A stretch of DNA of 64,000 nt, from positions 75,855 to 139,854 of the forward strand of contig JABARP010000004.1 of assembly GCA_019186825.1 (NCBI GenBank), in the 5' to 3' direction. The translations under genes were made by a program, and so were the position numbers. The notes under the pieces are model-generated. The model did not search any database and was not told the DNA's origin. It saw only the letters and a program-made list of their open reading frames with translations. This DNA comes from Pyrinomonadaceae bacterium. Lineage in GTDB: Bacteria > Acidobacteriota > Blastocatellia > Pyrinomonadales > Pyrinomonadaceae. Positions 36,089 to 43,968 of this stretch are shown here, one piece after another; position 1 is the first letter of the stretch; each line of letters starts with the position of its first letter.

Positions 36089-37237
36089 ATGAGCGATCTC
36101 AAGACGAAGGAAAGACTCCCGCGGTCGATTCAGAACAAGCAGATCAAGGTCGGCAAATGGACCGATAGCTTGAAGAATTCTGATGTAAATCAGATCTGGA
36201 CCGAACTCCATCGCATAGTCTCATCGCATCCGCTTGTCAGAGCATCAAAACGTGCCGGCTTCCTCGTCGAAGAAGGTAAATACAACGCATACACCGATCT
36301 TACTCAAGAGCTTTTCGTGGCTCTCCTGAGCAAGGAACGCTTCCAGCATTATCTCGACACCGGTATGACGGATGCCGAGATCGAGGCCGAGATCAGCCAG
36401 ATCGAGCTGACGAATATGCTCACGGCCGAGCTTCGGAAGCGGTACCCGGAATCTTATCGCCTGGCTAGACGTATCTCTACACTTGTTCAATCCAGTCCAA
36501 CCTTCAAGCGATTCGATAATGTCGGCAATCCTGACGCTCACCGGCGCCTAGCGGACAGGCTCTACGGCCTTGCTGATTGGAAGGTTGAAAAACCGCGACG
36601 CGACGTCCAGGAAATGGATGAACGCGTAAAAGCGGTCTCCTTCAAGGCACGTGATACGCGTATGGTCGGCTGCACCGGCGATGCACAGATCGTCATAAGC
36701 AACGTCGAGCTTGAAAAGCTGATCATCAGGGTCTTCAAGGCGGTTGATTCCCCGGTCGATGTTCGCAGCCTGCGTTCCTTTGTGATGTCGCGGCTTCCGA
36801 TAATGGATATTCATCTGGTTCCTGTCGGCGGACCGGCAGACGACGAAGATGACCGTATGCACTTCGAATTTACGGACCATCGCGGCACGCCCGAAGATGA
36901 CCTTCTAAAAAGCGAGGGTGAGCGCGAGGCGATCGGTTATGTTGATGATTTCCTTGCGACGCTGAGCAAGTCCGTCCGCGGTAAGGAAAAACAGTACGAC
37001 CGAATGATCAACGTGCTCTGGCACTGTTATCTGATCGGCGACAGCGGCACTCAGCTGGAAGTCGCCGAGATGCTTGGTGTATCGGACTCGCTGGTCTCCG
37101 ACTACAGAAAGCGTATCGAATCAAACCTGCAACAGTTAAGCTTCGGAAACGTCAACGAAGCACGTCAGTTCGAGAAAGCCCTAAAACAACGCGTTCGGTC
37201 GATGGTCACCATCGAGCGAGAAGAGGTCGCAGCTTAA
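36089..37237 (+). CDS. Divergent sigma-factor-like regulator with C-terminal helix-turn-helix
   Basis: 382 residues. The N-terminal part has YNAYTDLTQELFVALLSKERF near residue 70, which resembles sigma region 2 (the DLxQExF pattern), followed by IELTNMLTAELRKRYPESYRLARRI. The C-terminal end QLEVAEMLGVSDSLVSDYRKRIESNLQQL near residue 335 is a sigma-region-4/HTH pattern. Between them is an unusual about 190-residue insert with ADDEDDRMHFEFTDHRGTPEDDLLKS. It is not a standard ECF (about 180 residues). It heads the exopolysaccharide operon 55 bases upstream and may control it. The exact family is uncertain. Confidence 0.6.
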   Translation: MSDLKTKERLPRSIQNKQIKVGKWTDSLKNSDVNQIWTELHRIVSSHPLVRASKRAGFLVEEGKYNAYTDLTQELFVALLSKERFQHYLDTGMTDAEIEAEISQIELTNMLTAELRKRYPESYRLARRISTLVQSSPTFKRFDNVGNPDAHRRLADRLYGLADWKVEKPRRDVQEMDERVKAVSFKARDTRMVGCTGDAQIVISNVELEKLIIRVFKAVDSPVDVRSLRSFVMSRLPIMDIHLVPVGGPADDEDDRMHFEFTDHRGTPEDDLLKSEGEREAIGYVDDFLATLSKSVRGKEKQYDRMINVLWHCYLIGDSGTQLEVAEMLGVSDSLVSDYRKRIESNLQQLSFGNVNEARQFEKALKQRVRSMVTIEREEVAA

Positions 37238-37291
37238 AACAAAAGTCAACAAAGACTTGGAAATGATCCGACAATCCGCTTTTATTTAGGA

Positions 37292-38860
37292 TTGTTTCGG
37301 GTCATTTCTATTGTCGCTGTGCAAGCTTTTGAGAAAAAAGAATATTCATCACTCTCAGGCCACACGTCTGCCTCGAGGCGTCCGCGCGACATTGAACCGC
37401 TAACTCCGGCCGAACGACCGAGAAGGGTCCTCGATGCAGACAAGTTCTCGCGCGAGCCGGTTCATCTTCCGACGGCGAATCCTTCCCTTTCGGATCCCGA
37501 TGCATCTCGAAAAGTCTTAACCAACCCGGAAAGCAGGACACAGAAGATAAAAGGCCAAAAGCCTTCGCAGGAAGAACTCGACGAGAAAGCTCTTGCAAGC
37601 GATAACTGGCTTGCCCGAAACGGCCACAGCCTGACGTTCATCGGCCTTTATCTCTTTTCGATCCTCGTGCTCTTTCGGCCATACGAACTTCTGCCGAGCC
37701 TCGGATTTCTGTCCGCGACGGCTTTCTATTTTGCACTTGCGACGCTGCTCATTTATTTGCCCTCGCAGCTTGCGACCGAAGGCAATGCAACGATCTTCAC
37801 AACCGAGATAAAAGCCATTCTGGCGCTGACGGCCTTAGCGTTCTTTTCGATACCGCTTGCGAAGGAAACGAAACTGGCGTGGGACACCTTCAATGACCCA
37901 TTCATTAAGGCCGTACTTATCTTTATCGTACTTGTGAATGTTGTTCGCACACGGCGACGATTGATGGCGCTTTTGTGGCTCAGCATCGGCATCGGCGTCT
38001 ATCTCGGATTCACCGCATTGCGGCTCTATACCGAAGGCAAGTTCGCGGTTGAAGAATACCGTGTCGCAGTCGATGTCGGCGGCCTTTTCGGCAACCCGAA
38101 CGATATGGCGCTTCACTTTGTGATGATGACGCCGATCGTCCTTTGCCTCGCTCTTGGAACAAGATCGAAGGCGATGCGGGTACTTTACTTCGCGATAACC
38201 GTGCTGTTCATATCGGCGAATATGGTCACGTTCTCGCGTGGGGGCTTTCTGGGTTTTTTTGCGAGTGCTCTCGTTCTTGTATGGAAGCTTGGCCGCAAAC
38301 ACCGAGCGAAAGTCTCGCTTGCATCGATCGTTGTCGGCGGCATTTTGATGATCGCGGCACCCGGAAACTATGGCGTGCGAATGCTTTCGATCTTTATTCC
38401 CGGGCTTGACCCGGTAGGGTCGAGCACTCAGCGTCGAGAACTCCTCGACCGCTCTTTACTCGTAACAGCAAGAAATCCGTGGGGCATCGGGATCGGCAAC
38501 TTCCCCATTGTCGGGATACACGAACATCAGACTCATAACGCATATACGCAGGTTTCGAGTGAGATCGGCATTCTCGGCCTAATCGCATACTTGGTCTTTA
38601 TCATCAGTCCGCTAAGAAAACTGTCTGCGATCGAGCGTACGCTTTTCTCGCAGGATCGTCTCGACTGGTTCTACTACCTCTCGATCGGGCTGCAGGCGAG
38701 CATTATCGGCTACATGGTCTCGAGCTTTTTTTCATCGGTCGCATACAACTGGTTCATCTATTACGGGATCGCATACGCCGTGGCGTTCCGCCGCATTTAC
38801 AGCACCGCGCCCGAGCCGTCTAAGCGATCGGTTGTCGAGCCGGCCTTTGCGGCAGCTTAA
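37292..38860 (+). CDS. O-antigen ligase/polymerase-family membrane protein (Wzy-like)
   Basis: 522 residues with TTG start at 37292; GTG 37319 is another candidate and neither has a good ribosome site. The first about 110 residues are cytoplasmic and polar. Then about ten membrane helices, and the Wzy_C signature HNAYTQVSSEIGILGLIAYL near residue 415 preceded by LLVTARNPWGIGIGNFPIVG, typical for O-antigen polymerase/ligase periplasmic loop and helix. Likely role: polymerisation or transfer of repeat units in the exopolysaccharide pathway. It is the first gene of the coupled operon ending at 48507. Confidence 0.82.
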   Translation: MFRVISIVAVQAFEKKEYSSLSGHTSASRRPRDIEPLTPAERPRRVLDADKFSREPVHLPTANPSLSDPDASRKVLTNPESRTQKIKGQKPSQEELDEKALASDNWLARNGHSLTFIGLYLFSILVLFRPYELLPSLGFLSATAFYFALATLLIYLPSQLATEGNATIFTTEIKAILALTALAFFSIPLAKETKLAWDTFNDPFIKAVLIFIVLVNVVRTRRRLMALLWLSIGIGVYLGFTALRLYTEGKFAVEEYRVAVDVGGLFGNPNDMALHFVMMTPIVLCLALGTRSKAMRVLYFAITVLFISANMVTFSRGGFLGFFASALVLVWKLGRKHRAKVSLASIVVGGILMIAAPGNYGVRMLSIFIPGLDPVGSSTQRRELLDRSLLVTARNPWGIGIGNFPIVGIHEHQTHNAYTQVSSEIGILGLIAYLVFIISPLRKLSAIERTLFSQDRLDWFYYLSIGLQASIIGYMVSSFFSSVAYNWFIYYGIAYAVAFRRIYSTAPEPSKRSVVEPAFAAA

Positions 38861-38866
38861 ACAAGC

Positions 38867-40027
38867 ATGGCAAACAACCTCATACAAGGAGTATTTTGGG
38901 GCTCGCTCGCCGTGCTTTTCTACGTCTATGCGGGCTATCCGCTGCTTGTTTTTGCACTCTCGTATCTACGTCCCAAAAAGGTTAGAAAGGCAGAAATTAT
39001 CCCGACCGTAACCATCCTGATAACTGCATTCAACGAGGAAGGTTCGATCGCGGCAAAGATCGAAAATACCCTGAAACTTGACTATCCTGCGGAGAAGATC
39101 GAGATACTTGTCGCAAGCGACGGATCGACGGATCGTACAGACGAGATCGTTAAAAGCTTCGCGTCGAGCGGCGTCAAACTTTTTCGCCAGGAAGGACGTG
39201 TCGGCAAGACCGTCACGCAGAATAATGCGGTCGAGCAGGCAACCGGTGAGATCATTCTCTTCTCGGACGCAACGACACATTACTCGACCGACGTGTTGCA
39301 CAAGTTGCTGCCGGCTTTTGCGGACGAGTCGGTCGGCTGCGTCGCCGGACGGCTAATTTACACGGACCCGACCGAAACGAACGTGGGGACCGGTGCGCGG
39401 AGCTACTGGAATTACGAAACCCTTCTTAAGACCGCCGAATCGCAAAGCTGCTCTTTGATCGGTGCATCCGGCTGTTTGTATGCCGTTCGAAAAGCGGCGT
39501 ACGAACCGATGTATGCCGCGGCGTGTTCGGACTTCTTGATCTGCACGCTGCTCTATCGAAAAGGCTTGCGGTCGGTTTTCGAACCGCAGGCGACGTGCTA
39601 CGAACTGACAAATGAGCAGGCGAGCGACGAAATGCGTATGCGCGTACGCGTAATTTCGCAGACCTTCACGGACCTTTGGCAGAATCGAGATATGTTGAAC
39701 CCGCTCCGGAGCGGCTTTTACGCGGTCGAACTTATCTCGCACAAACTTCTGCGATACTGCGTGCCGCTGCTCCTCCTGACGGCCTTCGTGAGTAACGGTT
39801 TGCTGGCGGTCTCATCGCCATTCTTCGCTGTGATCTTCGCATTACAGGCCGCTTTCTACCTTGCGGCATTCTTCGGCTGGCTTCTGGAATTGAACGGCAA
39901 GCGCACAACGCTATTCGTACTGCCGCTCTACTTCGTGCTTGCAAATATCGCGTCTGTGATCGCATTTTTCCAGTTCCTTCGCGGAGAACAATACGCGGCT
40001 TGGGAACCGATCCGGGAGGCAAGATGA
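38867..40027 (+). CDS. Membrane-bound family 2 glycosyltransferase
   Basis: 386 residues. N-terminal membrane helix, GT2 catalytic domain about 45-270: TILITAFNEEGSIAAKI, VASDGSTDRTDEIV (nucleotide-sugar Asp), FSDATTHYS (DxD-like) and SGCLYAVRKAAYEP. C-terminal three or more membrane helices (about 290-375). It resembles cellulose-synthase-like processive or undecaprenyl-P-linked GT2s. Six bases after the preceding gene; the next gene begins by ATGA overlap at 40024. Confidence 0.87.
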   Translation: MANNLIQGVFWGSLAVLFYVYAGYPLLVFALSYLRPKKVRKAEIIPTVTILITAFNEEGSIAAKIENTLKLDYPAEKIEILVASDGSTDRTDEIVKSFASSGVKLFRQEGRVGKTVTQNNAVEQATGEIILFSDATTHYSTDVLHKLLPAFADESVGCVAGRLIYTDPTETNVGTGARSYWNYETLLKTAESQSCSLIGASGCLYAVRKAAYEPMYAAACSDFLICTLLYRKGLRSVFEPQATCYELTNEQASDEMRMRVRVISQTFTDLWQNRDMLNPLRSGFYAVELISHKLLRYCVPLLLLTAFVSNGLLAVSSPFFAVIFALQAAFYLAAFFGWLLELNGKRTTLFVLPLYFVLANIASVIAFFQFLRGEQYAAWEPIREAR

Positions 40028-41097
40028 AAGTGCGGCAGCCCGACACATTCACGATAAAACGCGGCGGAAATGTTTTGCCGTCGCCGCGGGTCAGCGTTGT
40101 AATGCCGGCATACAATGCGGCAAGATTCATCAGATCTGCGATAGAGTCAGTTAGGGCTCAGACCTTTCGCGACTTCGAACTCATCATCGTAAATGATGGT
40201 TCACCGGACAGTGATGAGCTCAACGTCGTACTCGCGCCATTCCTCGATGACATCGTTTTTGTCGATCAGGCAAATCTCGGTGCAGGCCCGGCACGCAACC
40301 GTGCGATCGATCTTGCGCGAGGCGAATTGATCGCCTTCCTCGACGCCGATGACGAATGGCTCCCGAATTTCCTTGCCGAGCAGACGAAGCTGATCGATAC
40401 GGGCTGGGATATGGCGTACGCGGATGCCGAGCTATTTGGTGACGCTGCGCCGAGCGAACACACGTTCATGGAATCAGCACCGTCGGAGGGCGAAGTTACG
40501 GTCGCATCGCTGCTCGATTTCACCTGCAATGTGATAACGTCCGGGACGATCGCTTGCAAGAGTGTGATACTGGCGGCCGGACAGTTCGAAACGGTTGACA
40601 CTCGCGCACAGGACTTTCACCTCTGGATCCGGATCGCAAAAGCCGGATTCCGCATCGGATACAGCGACAAAGTTCTGCTTCGATATCGCGTGCATACCGA
40701 GAATCTTTCCGGCGACTCGATCCAGAGAGTTGAACGCGAAATAGCCGTTTTCAAAAGAGTTCGAGAGACGATCGACCTTTCCTCCGCCGAGCTTCTGATC
40801 CTCGATCGGCAGCTCCGCAGCCTCGAGGTCGACCTCGATCTCGAAAAAGGAAAGTCCCATCTGGTGAATCGCGATTTTACCGCTGCTCGAAGATCGTTCT
40901 CGCGTGCAAAGGCCGCGCGACCGTCAATAAAGCTTAAGGCCGTCTGCCTTGCCGCACGTCTCGCTCCGCGCCTTTTGCTCCGCATCTATGTTCGCAAGCA
41001 TTCAGATCATCTTGGGCTTATCCGAGCTGAGACGAGTGCCTCAAGCTGGACCTCATTTTCTGTAATTTCGGCCCTATTAAAACTATTTTCAGAGTGA
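40024..41097 (+). CDS. Family 2 glycosyltransferase
   Basis: 357 residues from ATG 40024, overlapping the preceding TGA (ATGA). An upstream start at 40000 lies in the preceding gene. GT2 motifs: VSVVMPAYNAARFIRSAIESVRAQTFRDFELIIVNDGSPDSDE near residue 20 and ELIAFLDADDEWLPNFL (DxD) near residue 100. The C-terminal part is helical and basic. Cytoplasmic, no membrane segment visible. Likely adds one sugar to the repeat unit. Confidence 0.9.
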   Translation: MKVRQPDTFTIKRGGNVLPSPRVSVVMPAYNAARFIRSAIESVRAQTFRDFELIIVNDGSPDSDELNVVLAPFLDDIVFVDQANLGAGPARNRAIDLARGELIAFLDADDEWLPNFLAEQTKLIDTGWDMAYADAELFGDAAPSEHTFMESAPSEGEVTVASLLDFTCNVITSGTIACKSVILAAGQFETVDTRAQDFHLWIRIAKAGFRIGYSDKVLLRYRVHTENLSGDSIQRVEREIAVFKRVRETIDLSSAELLILDRQLRSLEVDLDLEKGKSHLVNRDFTAARRSFSRAKAARPSIKLKAVCLAARLAPRLLLRIYVRKHSDHLGLIRAETSASSWTSFSVISALLKLFSE

Positions 41098-42806
41098 TCT
41101 TGGGGGTAAATTTTGCCGTTGCTCCCGGCAATCTCGCCGCGAGATCGGTTTTTTGCCGCTTTAGGATGCCGATAAAGCCGTTACAAACATCAGAAACACC
41201 CCCTAAAAAGGGCTCTCGCACAAGTTCGCTGCGTGAGCAAAGCTTCTGGCTGCTTACTGCAAAAATAGTTGGCTTTGCCTTCAGCTTTTGCGTGCCGCTC
41301 GTTGTTGTCCGGTACCTGCCCCAGGACGAGGTCGGGCATTACCGTGCTGCGTTTCTCGTGATCGCGAACGCGATAATCGTGGTGCCGCTTGGCGTGTCGA
41401 TGAGCGCGTATTATTTCCTCGCTCGTGAGACCGAGGAGCGGCGGTCGAGCTGCATCCTGAATATCCTCGTTTTCAACTTCGTGGTCGGCGGGATCGCGGC
41501 GTTGTTCTTGTATCTGTTTCCGCAGTCAATAGGTTCGATCTTCCAAAGCGCAGAGATCACAAGGCTCGCACCGCTTATCGGCATTGTCATTTGGATCTGG
41601 ATATTCTCATCCTTTCTTGAGACCGTCGCGATCGCGAATCAGGAAGCCCGCGTTGCCACCGTCTTCATAATCTCGGCGCAATTCACGAAGGCACTTTCTA
41701 TGTGCACGGCTGCATTTGCCTTCGCGACCGTCGAGGCATTTCTCTATGCGGCGGTCATCCAGGGCGCTATCCAAACGCTGCTGCTCGCGTGGTATCTGAC
41801 ATCTAGATTCCCAGGCTTCTGGCGAAGATTTGACCTTGCATTTCTGCGAGAACAGCTCGTATACGCGGTTCCGTTCGGTGTCGCGGGAACACTTTGGCTT
41901 GCGCAGACTGAGATCCACAGCTGGTTCGCGGGCCACAGATTCTCGCCGGCGGATTTTGCTGTTTACGCCTATGGATGTTTTGAGATACCGCTCATCGCGA
42001 TGCTCGCGGAATCAGTTACGGCGGTTCTTATCCCAAGGATGAACGTGCTGCACGGCGACAACGATCGCGATGAAATGGTCCGTCTGAAGGCGCGGGCGAT
42101 GCAGAAACTTTCGTTCATATATTTTCCGGTCTATGTGTTCCTGCTTATCACAGCGAACACGTTCATCACAACGCTTTTCACGCAGAAGTACGCGGCAAGC
42201 GCCAGCGTCTTCGTTGTGAATATCACGCTACTGCCGTTCAGTATTCTGATCACCGATCCGATCGTGCGTTCATACAAAGAGCTTGGCCGGGTATTTCTGC
42301 TGACGAGGCTCTTTATCGTCGCGGGACTCGTCTCATGCCTGTATTTTATGCTCGACGAGATATCGATGACCGGAATGATCGGCCTTGCGGTCGGCGCGGT
42401 CGTCGTCGATAAACTCGTTGCCGAAGCAATGGTGATCCGAAAGCTTCATCTCGGCGTCAAAGATCTGCCGCTTCTTGCAAGTGTTGCGAAAACGGCGTTT
42501 GCGAGCATTGTCGCAGGCATCGCGACGTATCTCGTATATACGAATTTTCATTCAAACCTCTTCGCGGCTGCTGAGAGCTTCCTTTCGACCTCGGCCGGGA
42601 TCACGAAAGCGAGCATCGTGCATTTTGTTAGCGGTGCATTCGTGCTCGGAGTCTCTGCTCTGGCGTTCGCACCAATCTACCTCATTGTGGCGAATTTGTT
42701 CGGATTGATCGAAGACGAAGAGAAGGATACGGTTCGACGCATCGCAAGCAAGCTACTGCCGCGAAACGATCGCGTAGGCGATGAAGTACGCACGTCAGCT
42801 TTGTAG
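41094..42806 (+). CDS. Polysaccharide flippase (Wzx/MATE-MVF superfamily)
   Basis: 570 residues. The GTG start at 41094 overlaps the previous TGA (GTGA); ATG 41166 would drop 24 residues and lacks spacing for a ribosome site. Fourteen or so membrane helices in the RfbX/MATE-like pattern (SFWLLTAKIVGFAFSFCVPLVVVRYLPQDEVGHYRAAFLVI, NTFITTLFTQKYAASASVF). Known role: transfer of lipid-linked repeat units across the inner membrane. C-terminal cytoplasmic tail of about 30 residues. Confidence 0.87.
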   Translation: MILGVNFAVAPGNLAARSVFCRFRMPIKPLQTSETPPKKGSRTSSLREQSFWLLTAKIVGFAFSFCVPLVVVRYLPQDEVGHYRAAFLVIANAIIVVPLGVSMSAYYFLARETEERRSSCILNILVFNFVVGGIAALFLYLFPQSIGSIFQSAEITRLAPLIGIVIWIWIFSSFLETVAIANQEARVATVFIISAQFTKALSMCTAAFAFATVEAFLYAAVIQGAIQTLLLAWYLTSRFPGFWRRFDLAFLREQLVYAVPFGVAGTLWLAQTEIHSWFAGHRFSPADFAVYAYGCFEIPLIAMLAESVTAVLIPRMNVLHGDNDRDEMVRLKARAMQKLSFIYFPVYVFLLITANTFITTLFTQKYAASASVFVVNITLLPFSILITDPIVRSYKELGRVFLLTRLFIVAGLVSCLYFMLDEISMTGMIGLAVGAVVVDKLVAEAMVIRKLHLGVKDLPLLASVAKTAFASIVAGIATYLVYTNFHSNLFAAAESFLSTSAGITKASIVHFVSGAFVLGVSALAFAPIYLIVANLFGLIEDEEKDTVRRIASKLLPRNDRVGDEVRTSAL

Positions 42807-42810
42807 AACA

Positions 42811-43968
42811 ATGAACGAAGTCGGAATGCTCGCAAAACTAAAGCACAATCTGCCGTGGCTCATTCGCTACCCGGACGATGCTGCGCGCGCTTTCCTTGAA
42901 TCAACGGCCTTCGAGAAAAAGCATTTGATCATCACGGTTGCGAATCATTTTGAGCCCGGATGGTCACCGAACGGTATTTTGGATCACGAGACGCAGCTCA
43001 AAAGATTGCGCGAGTACGTCGCGACGGCACGCACGACTGCCGATCTTGTCCGAGACAGTGACGGCACCGGATTCCGCCACACGAATTTCTATCCCGCGGA
43101 GCAATACGACCGCGAGCTGCTCGACATTCTAGCGGAAATGCAGTCAGAAGGTCTCGGCGAGGTCGAGGTGCATCTTCACCACGGTGTCGATAGGCCCGAC
43201 ACGTCCGACAACCTTCGAAGGCAGCTCGTCGAATTTCGAGATGTTCTTGCCGAACGTCACCGTTGCTTGTCCCGCTCGGCCATCGACCCGACACCGAAAT
43301 ACGCATTCGTTCACGGGAATTTAGCTCTTGCGAATTCGTGCGGCGGTAAGTTCTGCGGTGTCGATGACGAGATGCTGATCTTGAAGGAGACAGGCTGTTA
43401 CGCGGACTTTACCTTGCCGTCGGCACCCGACCGCTCGCAGGTCTCGGTGATCAATCGCATTTACGAATCCGCCGGCGACCTCTCGAAGGCACGGCCGCAC
43501 GACACGGCGATCCGCTGCGAGGTTGGCGGAAAGCAGCCTGATTCTCCGATGATAATTACTGGCCCGCTCAGATTCGGTTTCCGCAATGCGATACGGCCCT
43601 ATATCGAGGATGGAGCGTTGACAAGTGCCTTAGGCAGCGATATTTCACGTCTTAAACATTGGAGACACGCCAATGTCACGATCCTTGGTCGTTCGGACTG
43701 GATCTTTGTTAAACTGTACGCACACGGATTTTTCGATCACGACCGCTCGGCTTCTATCGGCGAAGGCGCACAACGTCTTTTCGCCGGAATCGTGGAAGAA
43801 GGCGAAAAGAGCGGCAGTTATTCGACGCATTTTGTTTCGGCTCGCGAAATGTTTAACATCGCTACTGCCGCGATCGATGGTCACAGCGGCGATCCAAACT
43901 CCTACCGAAATTACGCCTTGCTGCCGATAATGCAGGCAACTGAACAGACGGCCGCTGCAACAGTATGA
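42811..43968 (+). CDS. Polysaccharide deacetylase-like protein
   Basis: 385 residues from ATG 42811, just after the flippase stop; a start at 42781 would overlap by 26 bases. I see IITVANHFEPGWS, FYPAEQYDRELLDILAEMQSEGLGEVEVHLHHG and KYAFVHGNLALANS, which recall the NodB-type polysaccharide deacetylase fold (metal-binding His pair in HLHHG and a conserved His in FVHGN), but the canonical TFDDG motif is not seen. Likely a divergent carbohydrate esterase in the repeat-unit modification. The next gene overlaps by ATGA at 43965. Confidence 0.65.
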   Translation: MNEVGMLAKLKHNLPWLIRYPDDAARAFLESTAFEKKHLIITVANHFEPGWSPNGILDHETQLKRLREYVATARTTADLVRDSDGTGFRHTNFYPAEQYDRELLDILAEMQSEGLGEVEVHLHHGVDRPDTSDNLRRQLVEFRDVLAERHRCLSRSAIDPTPKYAFVHGNLALANSCGGKFCGVDDEMLILKETGCYADFTLPSAPDRSQVSVINRIYESAGDLSKARPHDTAIRCEVGGKQPDSPMIITGPLRFGFRNAIRPYIEDGALTSALGSDISRLKHWRHANVTILGRSDWIFVKLYAHGFFDHDRSASIGEGAQRLFAGIVEEGEKSGSYSTHFVSAREMFNIATAAIDGHSGDPNSYRNYALLPIMQATEQTAAATV

